Below, piece by piece: positions 33,247-42,126 of a DNA stretch of 64,000 bases (positions are counted from its first letter, which is position 1; every line of letters begins with the position of its first letter). The DNA comes from Streptomyces hiroshimensis. Lineage in GTDB: Bacteria; Actinomycetota; Actinomycetes; Streptomycetales; Streptomycetaceae. Location: contig NZ_BMUT01000007.1 of assembly GCF_014650335.1 (NCBI RefSeq), positions 62,001-126,000 on the forward strand, read 5' to 3'. The position numbers and the translations under genes were made by a program. The notes under the pieces were generated by a model, which was given only the letters and a program-made list of their open reading frames with translations, did not search any database and was not told where the DNA came from.

Positions 33247-34962
33247 CTATTCCGTCGGGAGGGGGACGCGCCAGGTCAGAACCGTGCCGCCGCCGGTGGG
33301 AGCGGAGAGCACCAGCCGCCCGCCGTGCCGTTCCGCGCGTTCGGCGAGGTTGCGCAACCCGCTGCGGCGCCCCTCGCCGGGTATGCCGACGCCGTCGTCG
33401 GTGACGGTGAGCACCAGGTCCCGGCCGTCGTTGACCACGGCGACGCCGATGGAGGTCGCGTGCGCGTGCCGGACGACGTTCGTCAGGGCCTCCTCCAGGA
33501 CCGCCACCGCGTCGTCGGTGACGGCGCGCGGCACCCGGGTGTCCAGCAGGCCCTCCATCCGCAGGCTCGGCGCGAAGCCGAGCAGCGTGGCGGCGCCTCC
33601 GACGGTCTGCACCACGCGGGTACGCAGCCCGTGCTGGGGCGCGGTCTCCCGCGAGCGCAGGCCGAAGATCGTCGCTCTGATGATCTTGATGGTCTCGTCG
33701 AGGTCGTTCACCGCGCGCTGCACCCGCTCCGACGCCTCCGCGTGGTCGATGAAGCGGTCGGCGCTCTGCAGCGTCATCCCGGTGGCGAACAGCCGCTGGA
33801 TCGCCAGGTCGTGGAGGTCTCGGGCGATCCGGTCGCGGTCCTCCAGCAGGGTGAGCTGTTCGGCGTCCGCCCGCCGCTGCGCCAGCTCCATGGCCATGGC
33901 CGCCTGCCCGGCGAAGTTCAGCAGGGGTTCTATCTCCTCCTGCGAGAAGACCGGCCGCCCCGCCCCCCGGGCCAGGAACAGCACACCGATCACCGTCTCG
34001 CCGGACTTGATCGGCACCGCCACCGCCGGGCCCAGCCCGGTCAGCGACTTGGGCACGGCGGAGACCCGCGGGTCCTCCTCGACGCTGAGGCTGCAGACCG
34101 GCTCGCGCCCGGAGAGCACGAGCCCGACGAGCGAGCCCTCGACGGGGAGGGCGAAGCCGCGGATGGCGTCGGCCAGTTCACCGGTGGCGACCTCGACGGT
34201 CAGCGCGGATCCGTCGTCCAGCGGCAGCGAGACGGTCGCCAGCTCGGCCTCGGTGATCTCCTTCGCCAGCTCGGCGATCTGGGCCATCACGTCCTGCCGC
34301 GGGCTGCCGGACATCAGGCTGGTGGTCACCCGGGCGCTGGCCCGCAGCCACCGTTCGCGCCGCGTGGACTCCTCGTACAGCCGGGCGTTGTCGATGGCGA
34401 CGCCGGCGGCGACGGCGAGCGTGGAGAGCACCGCCTCGTCCTCGGCGTCGAAGTCCGCCCCGTCGCGCTTCTCGGTCAGGTACAGGTTCCCGAACACCTG
34501 GTCGCGGACGCGGATGGGGACGCCCACGAAGCTGTGCATCGGCGGGTGGCCGGGCGGGAAGCCGTACGAGGCGGCGTGCTCGGAGATCTTCGGCAGCCGC
34601 AGCGGCGTGGGATGCCGGATCAGCTCCCCGAGCAGGCCGTGGCCCGAGGGGAACGGCCCGATCGCCTCGATCTGCTCGTCGGTCAGCCCGACCGTGAGGA
34701 ACTGCGAGAGCGTACGCCCGTCGGGGCCGATGACCCCCAGCGCGCCGTACTGGGCGTCCACCAGCACCACCGCGGCCTCGATGATCCGGCGCAGCACGTG
34801 CTCCAGGTCCAGTTCGCGCCCGACGGACAGCACTGCTTCCAGCAGGCTGTGCACCCGGTCCCAGGTACCGCGTGCGGTGTCGAGCCGCGCCTGGAGCTCT
34901 CCCAGCAGCTCGTCCAGCCTGAGGTGCGGCAACCGCACCGCCCCGCCCCCGGTGGCCTCCAA
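33247..34962 (-). CDS. GAF-GAF sensor histidine kinase (DosS/DevS-like)
   Basis: 571 aa. Two GAF domains (about residues 45-190 and 220-365), a HisKA_3 dimerisation helix with the phosphoacceptor His in DRIARDLHDLAIQRLFATG (about residue 383), and a HATPase domain (EALTNVVRHAHA, DDGVGIP, GLRNLAERAERHGG). The first GAF contains a FPPGHPPMHSFVGVPIRVRD stretch like that of mycobacterial DosS, whose heme-binding His lies in this region, so redox or oxygen sensing is likely but unproven. TTG start with GAGGAGG upstream. Pairs with the convergent DosR-like regulator 45 bp away. Confidence 0.92.
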   Translation of the reverse strand: MEATGGGAVRLPHLRLDELLGELQARLDTARGTWDRVHSLLEAVLSVGRELDLEHVLRRIIEAAVVLVDAQYGALGVIGPDGRTLSQFLTVGLTDEQIEAIGPFPSGHGLLGELIRHPTPLRLPKISEHAASYGFPPGHPPMHSFVGVPIRVRDQVFGNLYLTEKRDGADFDAEDEAVLSTLAVAAGVAIDNARLYEESTRRERWLRASARVTTSLMSGSPRQDVMAQIAELAKEITEAELATVSLPLDDGSALTVEVATGELADAIRGFALPVEGSLVGLVLSGREPVCSLSVEEDPRVSAVPKSLTGLGPAVAVPIKSGETVIGVLFLARGAGRPVFSQEEIEPLLNFAGQAAMAMELAQRRADAEQLTLLEDRDRIARDLHDLAIQRLFATGMTLQSADRFIDHAEASERVQRAVNDLDETIKIIRATIFGLRSRETAPQHGLRTRVVQTVGGAATLLGFAPSLRMEGLLDTRVPRAVTDDAVAVLEEALTNVVRHAHATSIGVAVVNDGRDLVLTVTDDGVGIPGEGRRSGLRNLAERAERHGGRLVLSAPTGGGTVLTWRVPLPTE

Positions 34963-35080
34963 CGCGCCTCCTCACGATCAGATGAGGTGTGCCTCGTCAG
35001 GCCACCGTATCGGTCCCGGGGCGGGGCAGAAACGGAGCGGAACGGACGCCGGTGCCGGAACGGCCCCGGCCGGCTGTGTC

Positions 35081-36802
35081 TTACGGCGCCATCTCGTACG
35101 CCCCGGACAGCGCCTCGACGCGCTCCCAGACGCGGGCCGAGCGGGCGTCGTCGACGACCGGGCGGCGGACCGCGCCGAGGGCCCAGCGCTGCTGCTCCTC
35201 GGTGGCGGAGTCCTTGCCGTGCAGTTCGACGGCGTGCGCGGAGAAGTCGCGGACGAGGACGGCGAACAGCTCGTCGAGCACGTCCCGGTCGAGGCCGGTC
35301 AGGCGGGCCTGCTCCAGGATCAGCTGGCCGTGCACGACGAGCGCGAACAGCTGGCCGACGGCGAGGAGGAGGTCGAGGTCGCGGCTCTGCTCCTCGTCGG
35401 GGGCGGCGGTGGTGACGAACGCGCACAGGGCGTCCGCCTGCTCCCGGAAGCGGCCGACGTTCGGCACGTCGGCGTACGCGTCGTAGGCGGTGCGCCAGTC
35501 GTGGAAGCGGATGGCGCCGAGGCCGCGGGCCGGTCCCTGGCGGAAGAGGAAGTCGTCGTCGGCCGCGTCGAGGCGGGTCGGCACGGGCGCGTACTCGGCC
35601 GGGTTCAGCAGGTGGTTGCCCATGAACTTGAGGATCAGCGCGAGGTTGACGTGGACCGTGCCCTCCAGCTTCGGCAGGCCCCGGATCTCGGTGGCGGCCT
35701 GGGCGAAGTAGGTGTCCTTCTCGAAGCCCTTGGCCGCGATGACGTCCCACATCAGGTCGATGACCTTCTCGCCCTCGGTGGTCACCTTCATCTTCGTCAT
35801 GGGGTTGAAGAGCAGGTAGCGGCGGTCGTCGGGGCCGGCGGAGCGGAAGTAGTCGACGGCGCGGTCGCTGAACAGCTTCATCCCGACGAGGCGGACATAG
35901 GCGTCGGTCAGCTCGCGGCGCACGTGCGGGAAGGCGGTGACGGGGCGGCCGTAGAGGATGCGGTTGTGCGCGTGGGTGACGGCCTCGTACATCGCGTGCT
36001 CGCAGATGCCGATCGCGCCGGTGCAGAGGTTGAACTTGCCGACGTTGACGGTGTTGAGCGCGGCGTCGAAGGCGGCGCGGCCGGTGTGCAGGACGTCCTC
36101 GGCTGCGACCGGGTAGTTCTCCAGGCGGAACTCGCTGACGTACTTCGAGGAGTCGACGACGTTCTTGACGAGGTGGTACGCCTCGTGGCGGCTGTCGGCG
36201 GCGAAGAAGACGTAGCCGTCGGGGCCCTCGACGTCGGTGCGGCGGCCGAAGACGGAGACGAGCCCGGCGGCGTTGCCGTTGCCGATGTAGTACTTGGAGC
36301 CGCTCGCCCGGAAGCCGCCGTCGCCGTCCGGCTCCAGGAGCATGTCGGTGGAGTAGATGTCGGCGCCGTGGCTCTTCTCGGACAGGCCGAAGGCGAACAC
36401 CTCGCCCTGGGAGAGGAGTTCGGCGGCGCGGGCGCGGGCGGCGGTGTTGTCGCTCTGCCAGACCGGGCCGAGGCCGAGGATGGTGACCTGCCACGCGTAC
36501 CAGTAGTCGAGCCCGTAGAAGCCGAAGATCTCGTTGAGGGCGGCTATGCGGGCGGTGTCCCAGCGCTTGTCCTCGTTCCCGCCGGCGGCGGAGGCCGGCG
36601 TCAGGAAGGTGGCGAACAGGCCTTCCTTGGCCGAGAACGCGAGGAAGTCCGCCAGCCAGGTGCGCGAGCGGTAGTCCTCGATCAGCTTGCGCTTGCCGCG
36701 CTCCTCGAACCAGTCGACGGTGGCGCGCAGCAGCCTGCGGGTCTCGGGGTCGAAGTGCGCGGGGTCGTAGGTGCGCGGGTTGAAGAGCAGCTGGTCGGCC
36801 AT
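35081..36802 (-). CDS. acyl-CoA dehydrogenase family protein, long form
   Basis: 573 aa, larger than classic acyl-CoA dehydrogenases (about 380-400) and built like acyl-CoA oxidases: N-terminal helical domain, middle beta domain (FGLSEKSHGADIYSTDM, FRASGSKYYIGNGNAAG), C-terminal helices (LNPAEYAP, RLTGLDRDVLDELFA). Binds FAD and desaturates an acyl-CoA; substrate length cannot be judged. The next gene upstream is a PadR regulator (88 bp apart), with a 28-bp direct repeat in between. Probably cotranscribed with, and controlled by, that regulator. Confidence 0.9.
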   Translation of the reverse strand: MADQLLFNPRTYDPAHFDPETRRLLRATVDWFEERGKRKLIEDYRSRTWLADFLAFSAKEGLFATFLTPASAAGGNEDKRWDTARIAALNEIFGFYGLDYWYAWQVTILGLGPVWQSDNTAARARAAELLSQGEVFAFGLSEKSHGADIYSTDMLLEPDGDGGFRASGSKYYIGNGNAAGLVSVFGRRTDVEGPDGYVFFAADSRHEAYHLVKNVVDSSKYVSEFRLENYPVAAEDVLHTGRAAFDAALNTVNVGKFNLCTGAIGICEHAMYEAVTHAHNRILYGRPVTAFPHVRRELTDAYVRLVGMKLFSDRAVDYFRSAGPDDRRYLLFNPMTKMKVTTEGEKVIDLMWDVIAAKGFEKDTYFAQAATEIRGLPKLEGTVHVNLALILKFMGNHLLNPAEYAPVPTRLDAADDDFLFRQGPARGLGAIRFHDWRTAYDAYADVPNVGRFREQADALCAFVTTAAPDEEQSRDLDLLLAVGQLFALVVHGQLILEQARLTGLDRDVLDELFAVLVRDFSAHAVELHGKDSATEEQQRWALGAVRRPVVDDARSARVWERVEALSGAYEMAP

Positions 36803-36813
36803 GAGGTTCGCCC

Positions 36814-36872
36814 TTCCGGCGTGGAGGTCGGAGAGTGTCGGGAATTCCGGCGTGGAGGTCGGAGAGTGTCGG
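36814..36872. repeat. 28-bp tandem direct repeat between acyl-CoA dehydrogenase and PadR genes
   Basis: Two identical 28-bp copies (36814-36841 and 36845-36872), each starting TTCCGGCGTGGAGGTCGG and ending GAGAGTGTCGG, separated by three bases; a further partial unit (AGAGTGTGG) follows. Occupies most of the gap upstream of the dehydrogenase gene. Confidence 0.9.
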
Positions 36873-36889
36873 AGAGTGTGGTCTGCAGG

Positions 36890-37450
36890 TCAGTGCCCGG
36901 CCCGGAGCCGGTGGAGCGTGGCGAGGACGTCGTCGAGCCAGGCGATCGTCATCCGCTCGTAGGCGATGCCGCCGCGCAGGACGACGTGCTGCAGCTCCTG
37001 CCCGGCATCGCCGGGTGCTGCGGGCGCCTCGGGTCCGGTGAAGTCGCGCAGCTCCCCCGCGAGATAGTGCGCGAGCCGGTCGGAGTGCGCCCGGTGGTGC
37101 CGCTCGACTTCGCGGATCAGCGCGGCCGGGTCGTCGAAGGCCGCACCGCGGATCTTCACGGCGAGGTCGTGCCGGACGCTCTCGGGTTCGATCGGCTCGT
37201 GGAGCCAGCCGGAGAGGGCCGCGCGCCCGGGGCCGGCGACGGAGTACTCCTTCTTGTCCGGCCGGCCCTGCTGCGGCACCTCGCGCACGTCGATCCAGCC
37301 GTCGCCCTCCATCCGCTTGAGGACGCGGTAGATCTGCTGGTGGGTGGCGGTCCAGAAGTACCCGATGGACCGCTCGAAGCGCCGGGCCAGCTCATAGCCG
37401 GAGCCGGGCTTCTCCAGCAGGGAGACGAGGATCGCGTGCTCGAGCGCCAT
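36890..37450 (-). CDS. PadR-family transcriptional regulator
   Basis: 186 aa. N-terminal winged helix typical of PadR (MALEHAILVSLLEKPGSGYELARRFERSIGYFWTATHQQIYRVLKRMEGDGW spans it, beginning MALEHAILVSLLEKPGSG) followed by a C-terminal coiled-coil dimerisation region (IREVERHHRAHSDRLAHYL). PadR proteins are usually repressors of nearby enzyme or transporter genes and of themselves. An inverted repeat right upstream of the ATG (37464-37481) is the best candidate operator. The likely target is the acyl-CoA dehydrogenase gene downstream. Confidence 0.92.
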   Translation of the reverse strand: MALEHAILVSLLEKPGSGYELARRFERSIGYFWTATHQQIYRVLKRMEGDGWIDVREVPQQGRPDKKEYSVAGPGRAALSGWLHEPIEPESVRHDLAVKIRGAAFDDPAALIREVERHHRAHSDRLAHYLAGELRDFTGPEAPAAPGDAGQELQHVVLRGGIAYERMTIAWLDDVLATLHRLRAGH

Positions 37451-37463
37451 ACCCGGATCCTGC

Positions 37464-37481
37464 TATGCAACTCGTTTCATA
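37464..37481. promoter_or_regulatory. inverted repeat at the PadR promoter
   Basis: TATGCAAC-TC-GTTTCATA: eight-base arms with one mismatch and a two-base spacer, 14-31 bp upstream of the PadR start, in an AT-rich patch (ATGAAACGAG on the coding strand). The ATG/CAT-ended symmetry is that of PadR operators. Confidence 0.6.
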
Positions 37482-37547
37482 TACAAGCACCGCCGCCCGG
37501 GTGAGACGCGGCTCACTCGGGCGGCACGCGCCGGGGGGCTGGGTCCC

Positions 37548-39290
37548 TCAGGGGCGCGGGATGTTACGCAGGTTCGAGCGCGCCATCTGGACCATCCGTC
37601 CCACGCCGCCCTCCAGGACCATCCGCCCCGCCGACAGGGCGAAGCCGCTGACCATCTCCGCGGTGATCTTCGGCGGGATCGACAGGGCGCTGGGGTCGGT
37701 CACGATGTCCACCAGCGCCGGACCCTTGTGCCGGAAGGCGTCCCGCAGGGCACCCCGCACCTGCTTCGGCTTCTCCACGCGCACGCCGTACGCGCCGGCG
37801 GCGGTCGCGATGGCGGCGAAGTCGGGGTTGTGGTTGGTCGTGCCGTACGACGGCAGGCCGCCCACCATCATCTCCAGCTCGACCATGCCCAGCGACGAGT
37901 TGTCGAACAGCACCACCTTCACCGGCAGGCCGTACTGGACCAGCGTCAGGAAGTCGCCCATCAGCATGGAGAACCCGCCGTCGCCGGACATCGAGACGAC
38001 CTGCCGGCCCCGGTCGAGGAACTGCGCCCCGATCGCCTGGGGCAGCGCGTTCGCCATCGAACCGTGGGTGAAGGAGCCGATGACGCGGCGGCGGCCGTTC
38101 GGGGTGAGATAGCGCGCGGCCCACACGTTGTTCATCCCCGTGTCGACGGTGAAGACCGCGTCGTCCGCGGCCTCCTCGTCCAGGATCGAGGCCACGTACT
38201 CCGGATGGATCGGCGTGTGCTTCTCCACCTTCCGCGTGTACGCCTTCACGACGCCTTCGAGGGCGTCGGCGTGCTTGGCGAGCATCTTGTCGAGGAACTT
38301 CCGGCTGCTCTTGACCTGCACGCGCGGCGTCAGGCAGCGCAGCGTCTCGCGGACGTCGCCCCACACCGCGAGGTCGAGGGCGGACCGCCGGCCCAGGTGC
38401 TCGGGCCGCACGTCCACCTGCACGATCTTCACGTCGTCCGGCAGGAAGGCGTTGTACGGGAAGTCGGTGCCCAGCAGGATCAGCAGGTCGCACTCGTGGG
38501 TGGCCTCGTAGGCGGCCCCGTAGCCGAGCAGGCCGCTCATGCCGACGTCGTAGGGGTTGTCGTACTGGATCCACTCCTTGCCTCGCAACGCGTGCCCGAC
38601 AGGGGCCTTCACCCGCTCCGCGAACCGCATCACCTCCTCGTGGGCGCCCGCCGTACCGCTGCCGCAGAACAACGTCACCTTCCCCGCCTGGTCGACCATC
38701 CGGGCGAACGCGTCGATCTCCGCGTCCCCGGGCCGCACCGACGGCCGGGCCGTGACCAGCGCATGCTCCCCCGAACGGGCCGGGGCCTGCTCGCCCGCGA
38801 CGTCGCCGGGCAGGACGATGACGCTGACGCCGCCGCGCCCGACGGCGTTCTGGATGCCGGTCCGCAGCACCCGCGGCATCTGCTGCGGGTTGGAGACCAG
38901 CTCGCAGTAGTGGCTGCACTCCCGGAACAGCTGGTCCGGATGGGTCTCCTGGAAGAAGCCGGTACCGATCTCGCCGCTCGGGATGTGCGAGGCGAGCGCG
39001 AGCACGGGGGCCATGGAGCGGTGGGCGTCGTACAGACCGTTGATGAGGTGCAGGTTTCCCGGGCCGCAGGAGCCCGCGCAGGCGGCCAGCTTTCCGGTCA
39101 GCTGGGCTTCGGCCCCCGCGGCGAAGGCGGCCGCCTCCTCGTGGCGGACCTGGACCCAGTCGACGGCGGCGTTGCGGCGCACCGCGTCCACGACCGGGTT
39201 GAGGCTGTCGCCGACGACCCCGTAGAGCCGCCGTACCCCGGCACGCGCCAGGATGTCGACGAACTGCTCCGCCACCGTCTCCTTCGGCAT
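37548..39290 (-). CDS. ThDP-dependent pyruvate dehydrogenase/oxidase (PoxB-like)
   Basis: 580 aa with the three-domain ThDP enzyme plan: Pyr domain with the catalytic Glu in QVRHEEAAAFAAGAEAQLTG, a central Rossmann domain (FCGSGTAGAHEE) binding FAD, and a PP domain with the ThDP motif GDGGFSMLMGDFLTLVQYGLPVKVVLFDN (GDG ... N). Acts on pyruvate; the quinone- or oxygen-dependent oxidase is more likely than acetolactate synthase because of the PoxB-like layout. ATG chosen after GGGAGGA; a longer frame upstream lacks signals. Single gene or first gene with nothing clearly downstream. Confidence 0.9.
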   Translation of the reverse strand: MPKETVAEQFVDILARAGVRRLYGVVGDSLNPVVDAVRRNAAVDWVQVRHEEAAAFAAGAEAQLTGKLAACAGSCGPGNLHLINGLYDAHRSMAPVLALASHIPSGEIGTGFFQETHPDQLFRECSHYCELVSNPQQMPRVLRTGIQNAVGRGGVSVIVLPGDVAGEQAPARSGEHALVTARPSVRPGDAEIDAFARMVDQAGKVTLFCGSGTAGAHEEVMRFAERVKAPVGHALRGKEWIQYDNPYDVGMSGLLGYGAAYEATHECDLLILLGTDFPYNAFLPDDVKIVQVDVRPEHLGRRSALDLAVWGDVRETLRCLTPRVQVKSSRKFLDKMLAKHADALEGVVKAYTRKVEKHTPIHPEYVASILDEEAADDAVFTVDTGMNNVWAARYLTPNGRRRVIGSFTHGSMANALPQAIGAQFLDRGRQVVSMSGDGGFSMLMGDFLTLVQYGLPVKVVLFDNSSLGMVELEMMVGGLPSYGTTNHNPDFAAIATAAGAYGVRVEKPKQVRGALRDAFRHKGPALVDIVTDPSALSIPPKITAEMVSGFALSAGRMVLEGGVGRMVQMARSNLRNIPRP

Positions 39291-39462
39291 GAAACCGTCC
39301 TCCCGCATCGCGTCGCGTCGCGTCGCCGCCGCACGGGCCGGTGTGCGGCCGGGTCCCTCCGCCTCTGCCCCCATCAATCCACAGAACACCTGCCTGTGCA
39401 TCCCTGGCGCGGAAAGCCCGTGCATCACTGGCGCGGGGAGAAAGAAGGCCGGGGAGGCCGGG

Positions 39463-39906
39463 TTACTGCCGCCGGTACACCGAGCGCTGAAGGAGGTTCT
39501 TGGCCGGGCCGGTGGTACGCCACTGCACATGCCATTCACCGGGTGAGACGACCGTGAACGTGCCGTCGTAGAGGTCACGACCGCAAGGGTGGCGGGGAGT
39601 CCAGCGGCCTGTGCGCAGGTCCAGGTCGTGGAAGGGACGGCCGTCGGCGAACATCACGTCGGCCGTGCCGTCCGGCCCGGGCACCAGCCTGAGCGTCCGC
39701 CCGGCCCGGTTGACCGTACCGCCCCAGCTCAGCTCGCCGTCCTCGACGTGCAGGACGTACGCACCGTCGTCGGACGGCCGGAAGGCGGCCGTGCCGTGGA
39801 ACGACCCGCCGGCGCCGGTGTCGAGGTCGGCCAGGGAGCGGTCGACCGTCCACCGCCCGGTCAGGTAGGCCACGGCATCGGGGACCGGGTAGCTGCTTTC
39901 ACCCAT
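39463..39906 (-). CDS. DUF6314-family protein
   Basis: 147 aa beta-barrel-like protein. The start YLTGRWTVDRSLADLDTGAGGSF and the later HVQWRTTGPAKNLLQRSVYRR end are characteristic of DUF6314, a lipocalin-like family of unknown function found across actinomycetes. The ATG lies immediately at the stop of the AraC gene upstream (TGATG), so both are translated from one transcript. The pairing may mean that the AraC regulator and this binding protein share a ligand, but that is speculation. Confidence 0.82.
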   Translation of the reverse strand: MGESSYPVPDAVAYLTGRWTVDRSLADLDTGAGGSFHGTAAFRPSDDGAYVLHVEDGELSWGGTVNRAGRTLRLVPGPDGTADVMFADGRPFHDLDLRTGRWTPRHPCGRDLYDGTFTVVSPGEWHVQWRTTGPAKNLLQRSVYRRQ

Positions 39907-40841
39907 CACGCGGCCCGGGCCTCCCGGCGGTAGCCGCCCGGGGCCCGGCCGTATTCGCGTTTGAAGGCCTTGGCGAAGGCGTACTCGGAGCCGTATCCGG
40001 TCCGGGCCGCGACGGTCGTGAGCGGGGCGTCGGACTCGCGCAGCAGCTTGGCGGCGGTCGTCATGCGCCAGCGGGTCAGATAGGCCATGGGCGGTTCGCC
40101 GACGAGGGCGGTGAAGCGTCGGGCGAAGGCCGCGCGCGACAGGCCCACGCGCTCGGCGAGCGACTCGACCGTCCACTGGGCCGCCGGGTCCGCATGGACG
40201 GCGGCCAGCGCCGGGGCGACGGCGCGGTCGCCGAGGGCGGCGGCCCAGCCCTTGGCCGCCGTCGGGGGCTGGTCCTCGAGCCAGGCGCGCAGGATGTAGA
40301 GGAGCAGCGAGTCGATCAGGGCGGGGACGATGCCGGCCGATCCGATGCGCGGGTTCTCCAGTTCCGTGCCGAGGAGCTGGACGGCGGCGCTCAGTTCGGG
40401 GTGGCGTCCGTGCCGGGTGGGGAGGTGGATGATCTCGGGGAGCTGGTTCACCAGGGGGTGGGGGCGCCCCTGGTCCAGGTGGTAGTTGCCGCACAGCAGA
40501 CTCGTGCTGGGACCATCGCCGCCGATGGTGACCGTCCCGAGGGGCGAGCCCGGCTGAAACTGCTCGGGCCGCTCCGCCTCGGCCGGCGTGGAGGGGTGGT
40601 CGGCGAGGATGTGCCCGCGGCCGTCGCGCAGGAAGATCACGTCGCCGGGGCCGAGGGCGACGGGCTTCAGGTGCGGAGCGTCCCCGAGGGGAACGAGCCA
40701 GCAGGTGCCGTGCAGCACCACGTGGAAGCCGGCGCCGGCGACCGGGGGAAGGCGCAGGCCCCAGGGGGCGCGGCCGTGGGTGCGTACGGACCTGGGCTGC
40801 CCGGTACGCATCGAGCCCAGCGCCTCGGTCAGGATGTCCAA
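39906..40841 (-). CDS. AraC-family transcriptional regulator (cupin sensor), paralogue
   Basis: 311 aa. Same architecture as the regulator at 13369: cupin sensor (GFHVVLHGTCWLVPLGD, LGPGDVIFLRDGRGH) and a C-terminal AraC DNA-binding domain (LSRAAFARRFTALVGEPPMAYL, VAARTGYGSEYAFAKAFKREYG). Long identical stretches in the DNA-binding part indicate a fairly recent duplication. It lies directly downstream of an NADP-type oxidoreductase gene (same strand, 72 bp) and is translationally coupled to a DUF6314 gene. Confidence 0.92.
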   Translation of the reverse strand: MDILTEALGSMRTGQPRSVRTHGRAPWGLRLPPVAGAGFHVVLHGTCWLVPLGDAPHLKPVALGPGDVIFLRDGRGHILADHPSTPAEAERPEQFQPGSPLGTVTIGGDGPSTSLLCGNYHLDQGRPHPLVNQLPEIIHLPTRHGRHPELSAAVQLLGTELENPRIGSAGIVPALIDSLLLYILRAWLEDQPPTAAKGWAAALGDRAVAPALAAVHADPAAQWTVESLAERVGLSRAAFARRFTALVGEPPMAYLTRWRMTTAAKLLRESDAPLTTVAARTGYGSEYAFAKAFKREYGRAPGGYRREARAA

Positions 40842-40874
40842 CGCCGTCTCCTCTTTACCCTCGTTCCCGTCACC

Positions 40875-40894
40875 GGCCGGGCGGCCGCCCGGCC
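40875..40894. terminator. 20-bp perfect palindrome between oxidoreductase and AraC genes
   Basis: GGCCGGGCGGCCGCCCGGCC is fully self-complementary. It lies 19 bp past the oxidoreductase stop and 33 bp before the AraC start, so it could attenuate readthrough or be an AraC-region operator. Confidence 0.5.
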
Positions 40895-40913
40895 AGCCTA
40901 CGTCCCGGCCGTG

Positions 40914-41840
40914 TCAGTCGACGGTCAGGACGATCTTGCCCTGGGTGCGGCCCGATCCGACGAGCTCGTGGGCCTTGGCCGCCTCGGCCAGCGGGAACGT
41001 CCCGGAGACGTGGGGACGGATGCGGCCGGCGTCCACGAGGGCGGCGATCGCCTCCAGCGAGGCGTAGTCCGGTTCGACGGAGATCCCGGCGAAGTGCCGG
41101 CCCGCGGCCTCGACCTGGGCGGCGAGCTCCTGGTTCCAGTGCTCCATGATGCTGACGAGCGTGCCGCCGGGGCGCAGGACGGCGAGGGAGCGGGCGCCCT
41201 CGGAGGAGGAGTCGAAGACGACGTCGGCGTCCTTGACCGCTTCCGTGAAGTCGGTGGTGCGGTAGTCGATGACCTCGTCGGCGCCGAGACCGCGTACGAA
41301 GTCGTGCTTGGGGGCGCTCGCCATGGCGATCACATGGGCGCCGCGGGCCTTGGCGATCTGTACGGCGAAGTGGCCGACGCCGCCGGCCGCGCGGTGGATC
41401 AGCACCCGCTGCCCTTCGGTGAGCCGGGCCGCGTCCACCAGTCCCTGCCAGGCCGTGAGCGCGGCGAGGGGGATGGCCGCGGCGTGCACGTGGTCGAGGC
41501 CGGCGGGCTTGCGGGCCACCTGGCGGGAGGGCACGGCGACGTATTCGGCGTAGCCCGTGGCGGCGCGCGGGAAGAAGGGCATGCCGAAGACCTCGTCGCC
41601 CGGCTTGAAGCGGGCGCCGGGGCCGGCCTCCTCGACGACGCCGGAGATGTCCCAGCCGACGCCGAACGGCGGCTCGCCGAGCAGCGGGTAGGCGCCGGAG
41701 CGGACGGCCAGGTCCACCGGGTTCACGGCGCTGGCGTGGACGCGGACGAGGACCTCGCCGCCGAGCGGGGTGGGGCGGTCGGTCTCGACGGCCTCCAGGA
41801 CCTCGGGGCCTCCGAAGGACTTCTGGATGACAGCGCGCAT
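40914..41840 (-). CDS. MDR-superfamily NADP-dependent oxidoreductase
   Basis: 308 aa. GroES-like domain (VRVHASAVNPVDLAVRSG, GVGWDISGVVEEAG) and Rossmann domain with RAAGGVGHFAVQIAKARGA. It lacks catalytic zinc ligands, as in quinone oxidoreductases, which reduce quinones or alpha,beta-unsaturated carbonyls with NADPH. ATG start with GGGAGAG six bases upstream. It precedes an AraC regulator gene on the same strand, echoing the AraC/oxidoreductase pair at 13.4-15.5 kb, though the enzymes themselves are only distant relatives. Confidence 0.9.
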   Translation of the reverse strand: MRAVIQKSFGGPEVLEAVETDRPTPLGGEVLVRVHASAVNPVDLAVRSGAYPLLGEPPFGVGWDISGVVEEAGPGARFKPGDEVFGMPFFPRAATGYAEYVAVPSRQVARKPAGLDHVHAAAIPLAALTAWQGLVDAARLTEGQRVLIHRAAGGVGHFAVQIAKARGAHVIAMASAPKHDFVRGLGADEVIDYRTTDFTEAVKDADVVFDSSSEGARSLAVLRPGGTLVSIMEHWNQELAAQVEAAGRHFAGISVEPDYASLEAIAALVDAGRIRPHVSGTFPLAEAAKAHELVGSGRTQGKIVLTVD

Positions 41841-42054
41841 GGTGGTCTCTCCCTGTGAGGGGCCGGGGCGGTGTCCCCGGGCGGTTGATGTGCTCAACAT
41901 TAGGGAGATCGAATGAGCGGATGAATATCCCCGAGTCTTGGAATGATGTCCCATCGTCTTCACAGCCGGGATCCTGGGCCATCTCCGGGGGCGGCTACTC
42001 CAGGGCACACGGCGACCGCACTCCGGAGTGTGGGATTCCCCTCAGCGACACCGC

Positions 42055-42087
42055 TTGAACAGTCAAAAGAGTGTGGGGTTAGCATAT
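42055..42087 (+). promoter_or_regulatory. candidate promoter of the GAPDH gene
   Basis: TTGAAC (42055-42060) and TAGCAT (42080-42085) with a 19-bp spacer, about 40 bp upstream of the GTG start. Two copies of GAGTGTGGG (near 42026 and 42069) flank the -35 area. The spacing is long for a housekeeping promoter. Confidence 0.4.
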
Positions 42088-42126
42088 GAGCGCCGCCTAG
42101 CTCGATCGAGAGATGGACCTGCACCT

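Noticed and set aside
33284..37504. 1406-codon plus-strand open frame
   Set aside because: Antisense of the histidine kinase, acyl-CoA dehydrogenase and PadR genes, all of which have intact motifs.
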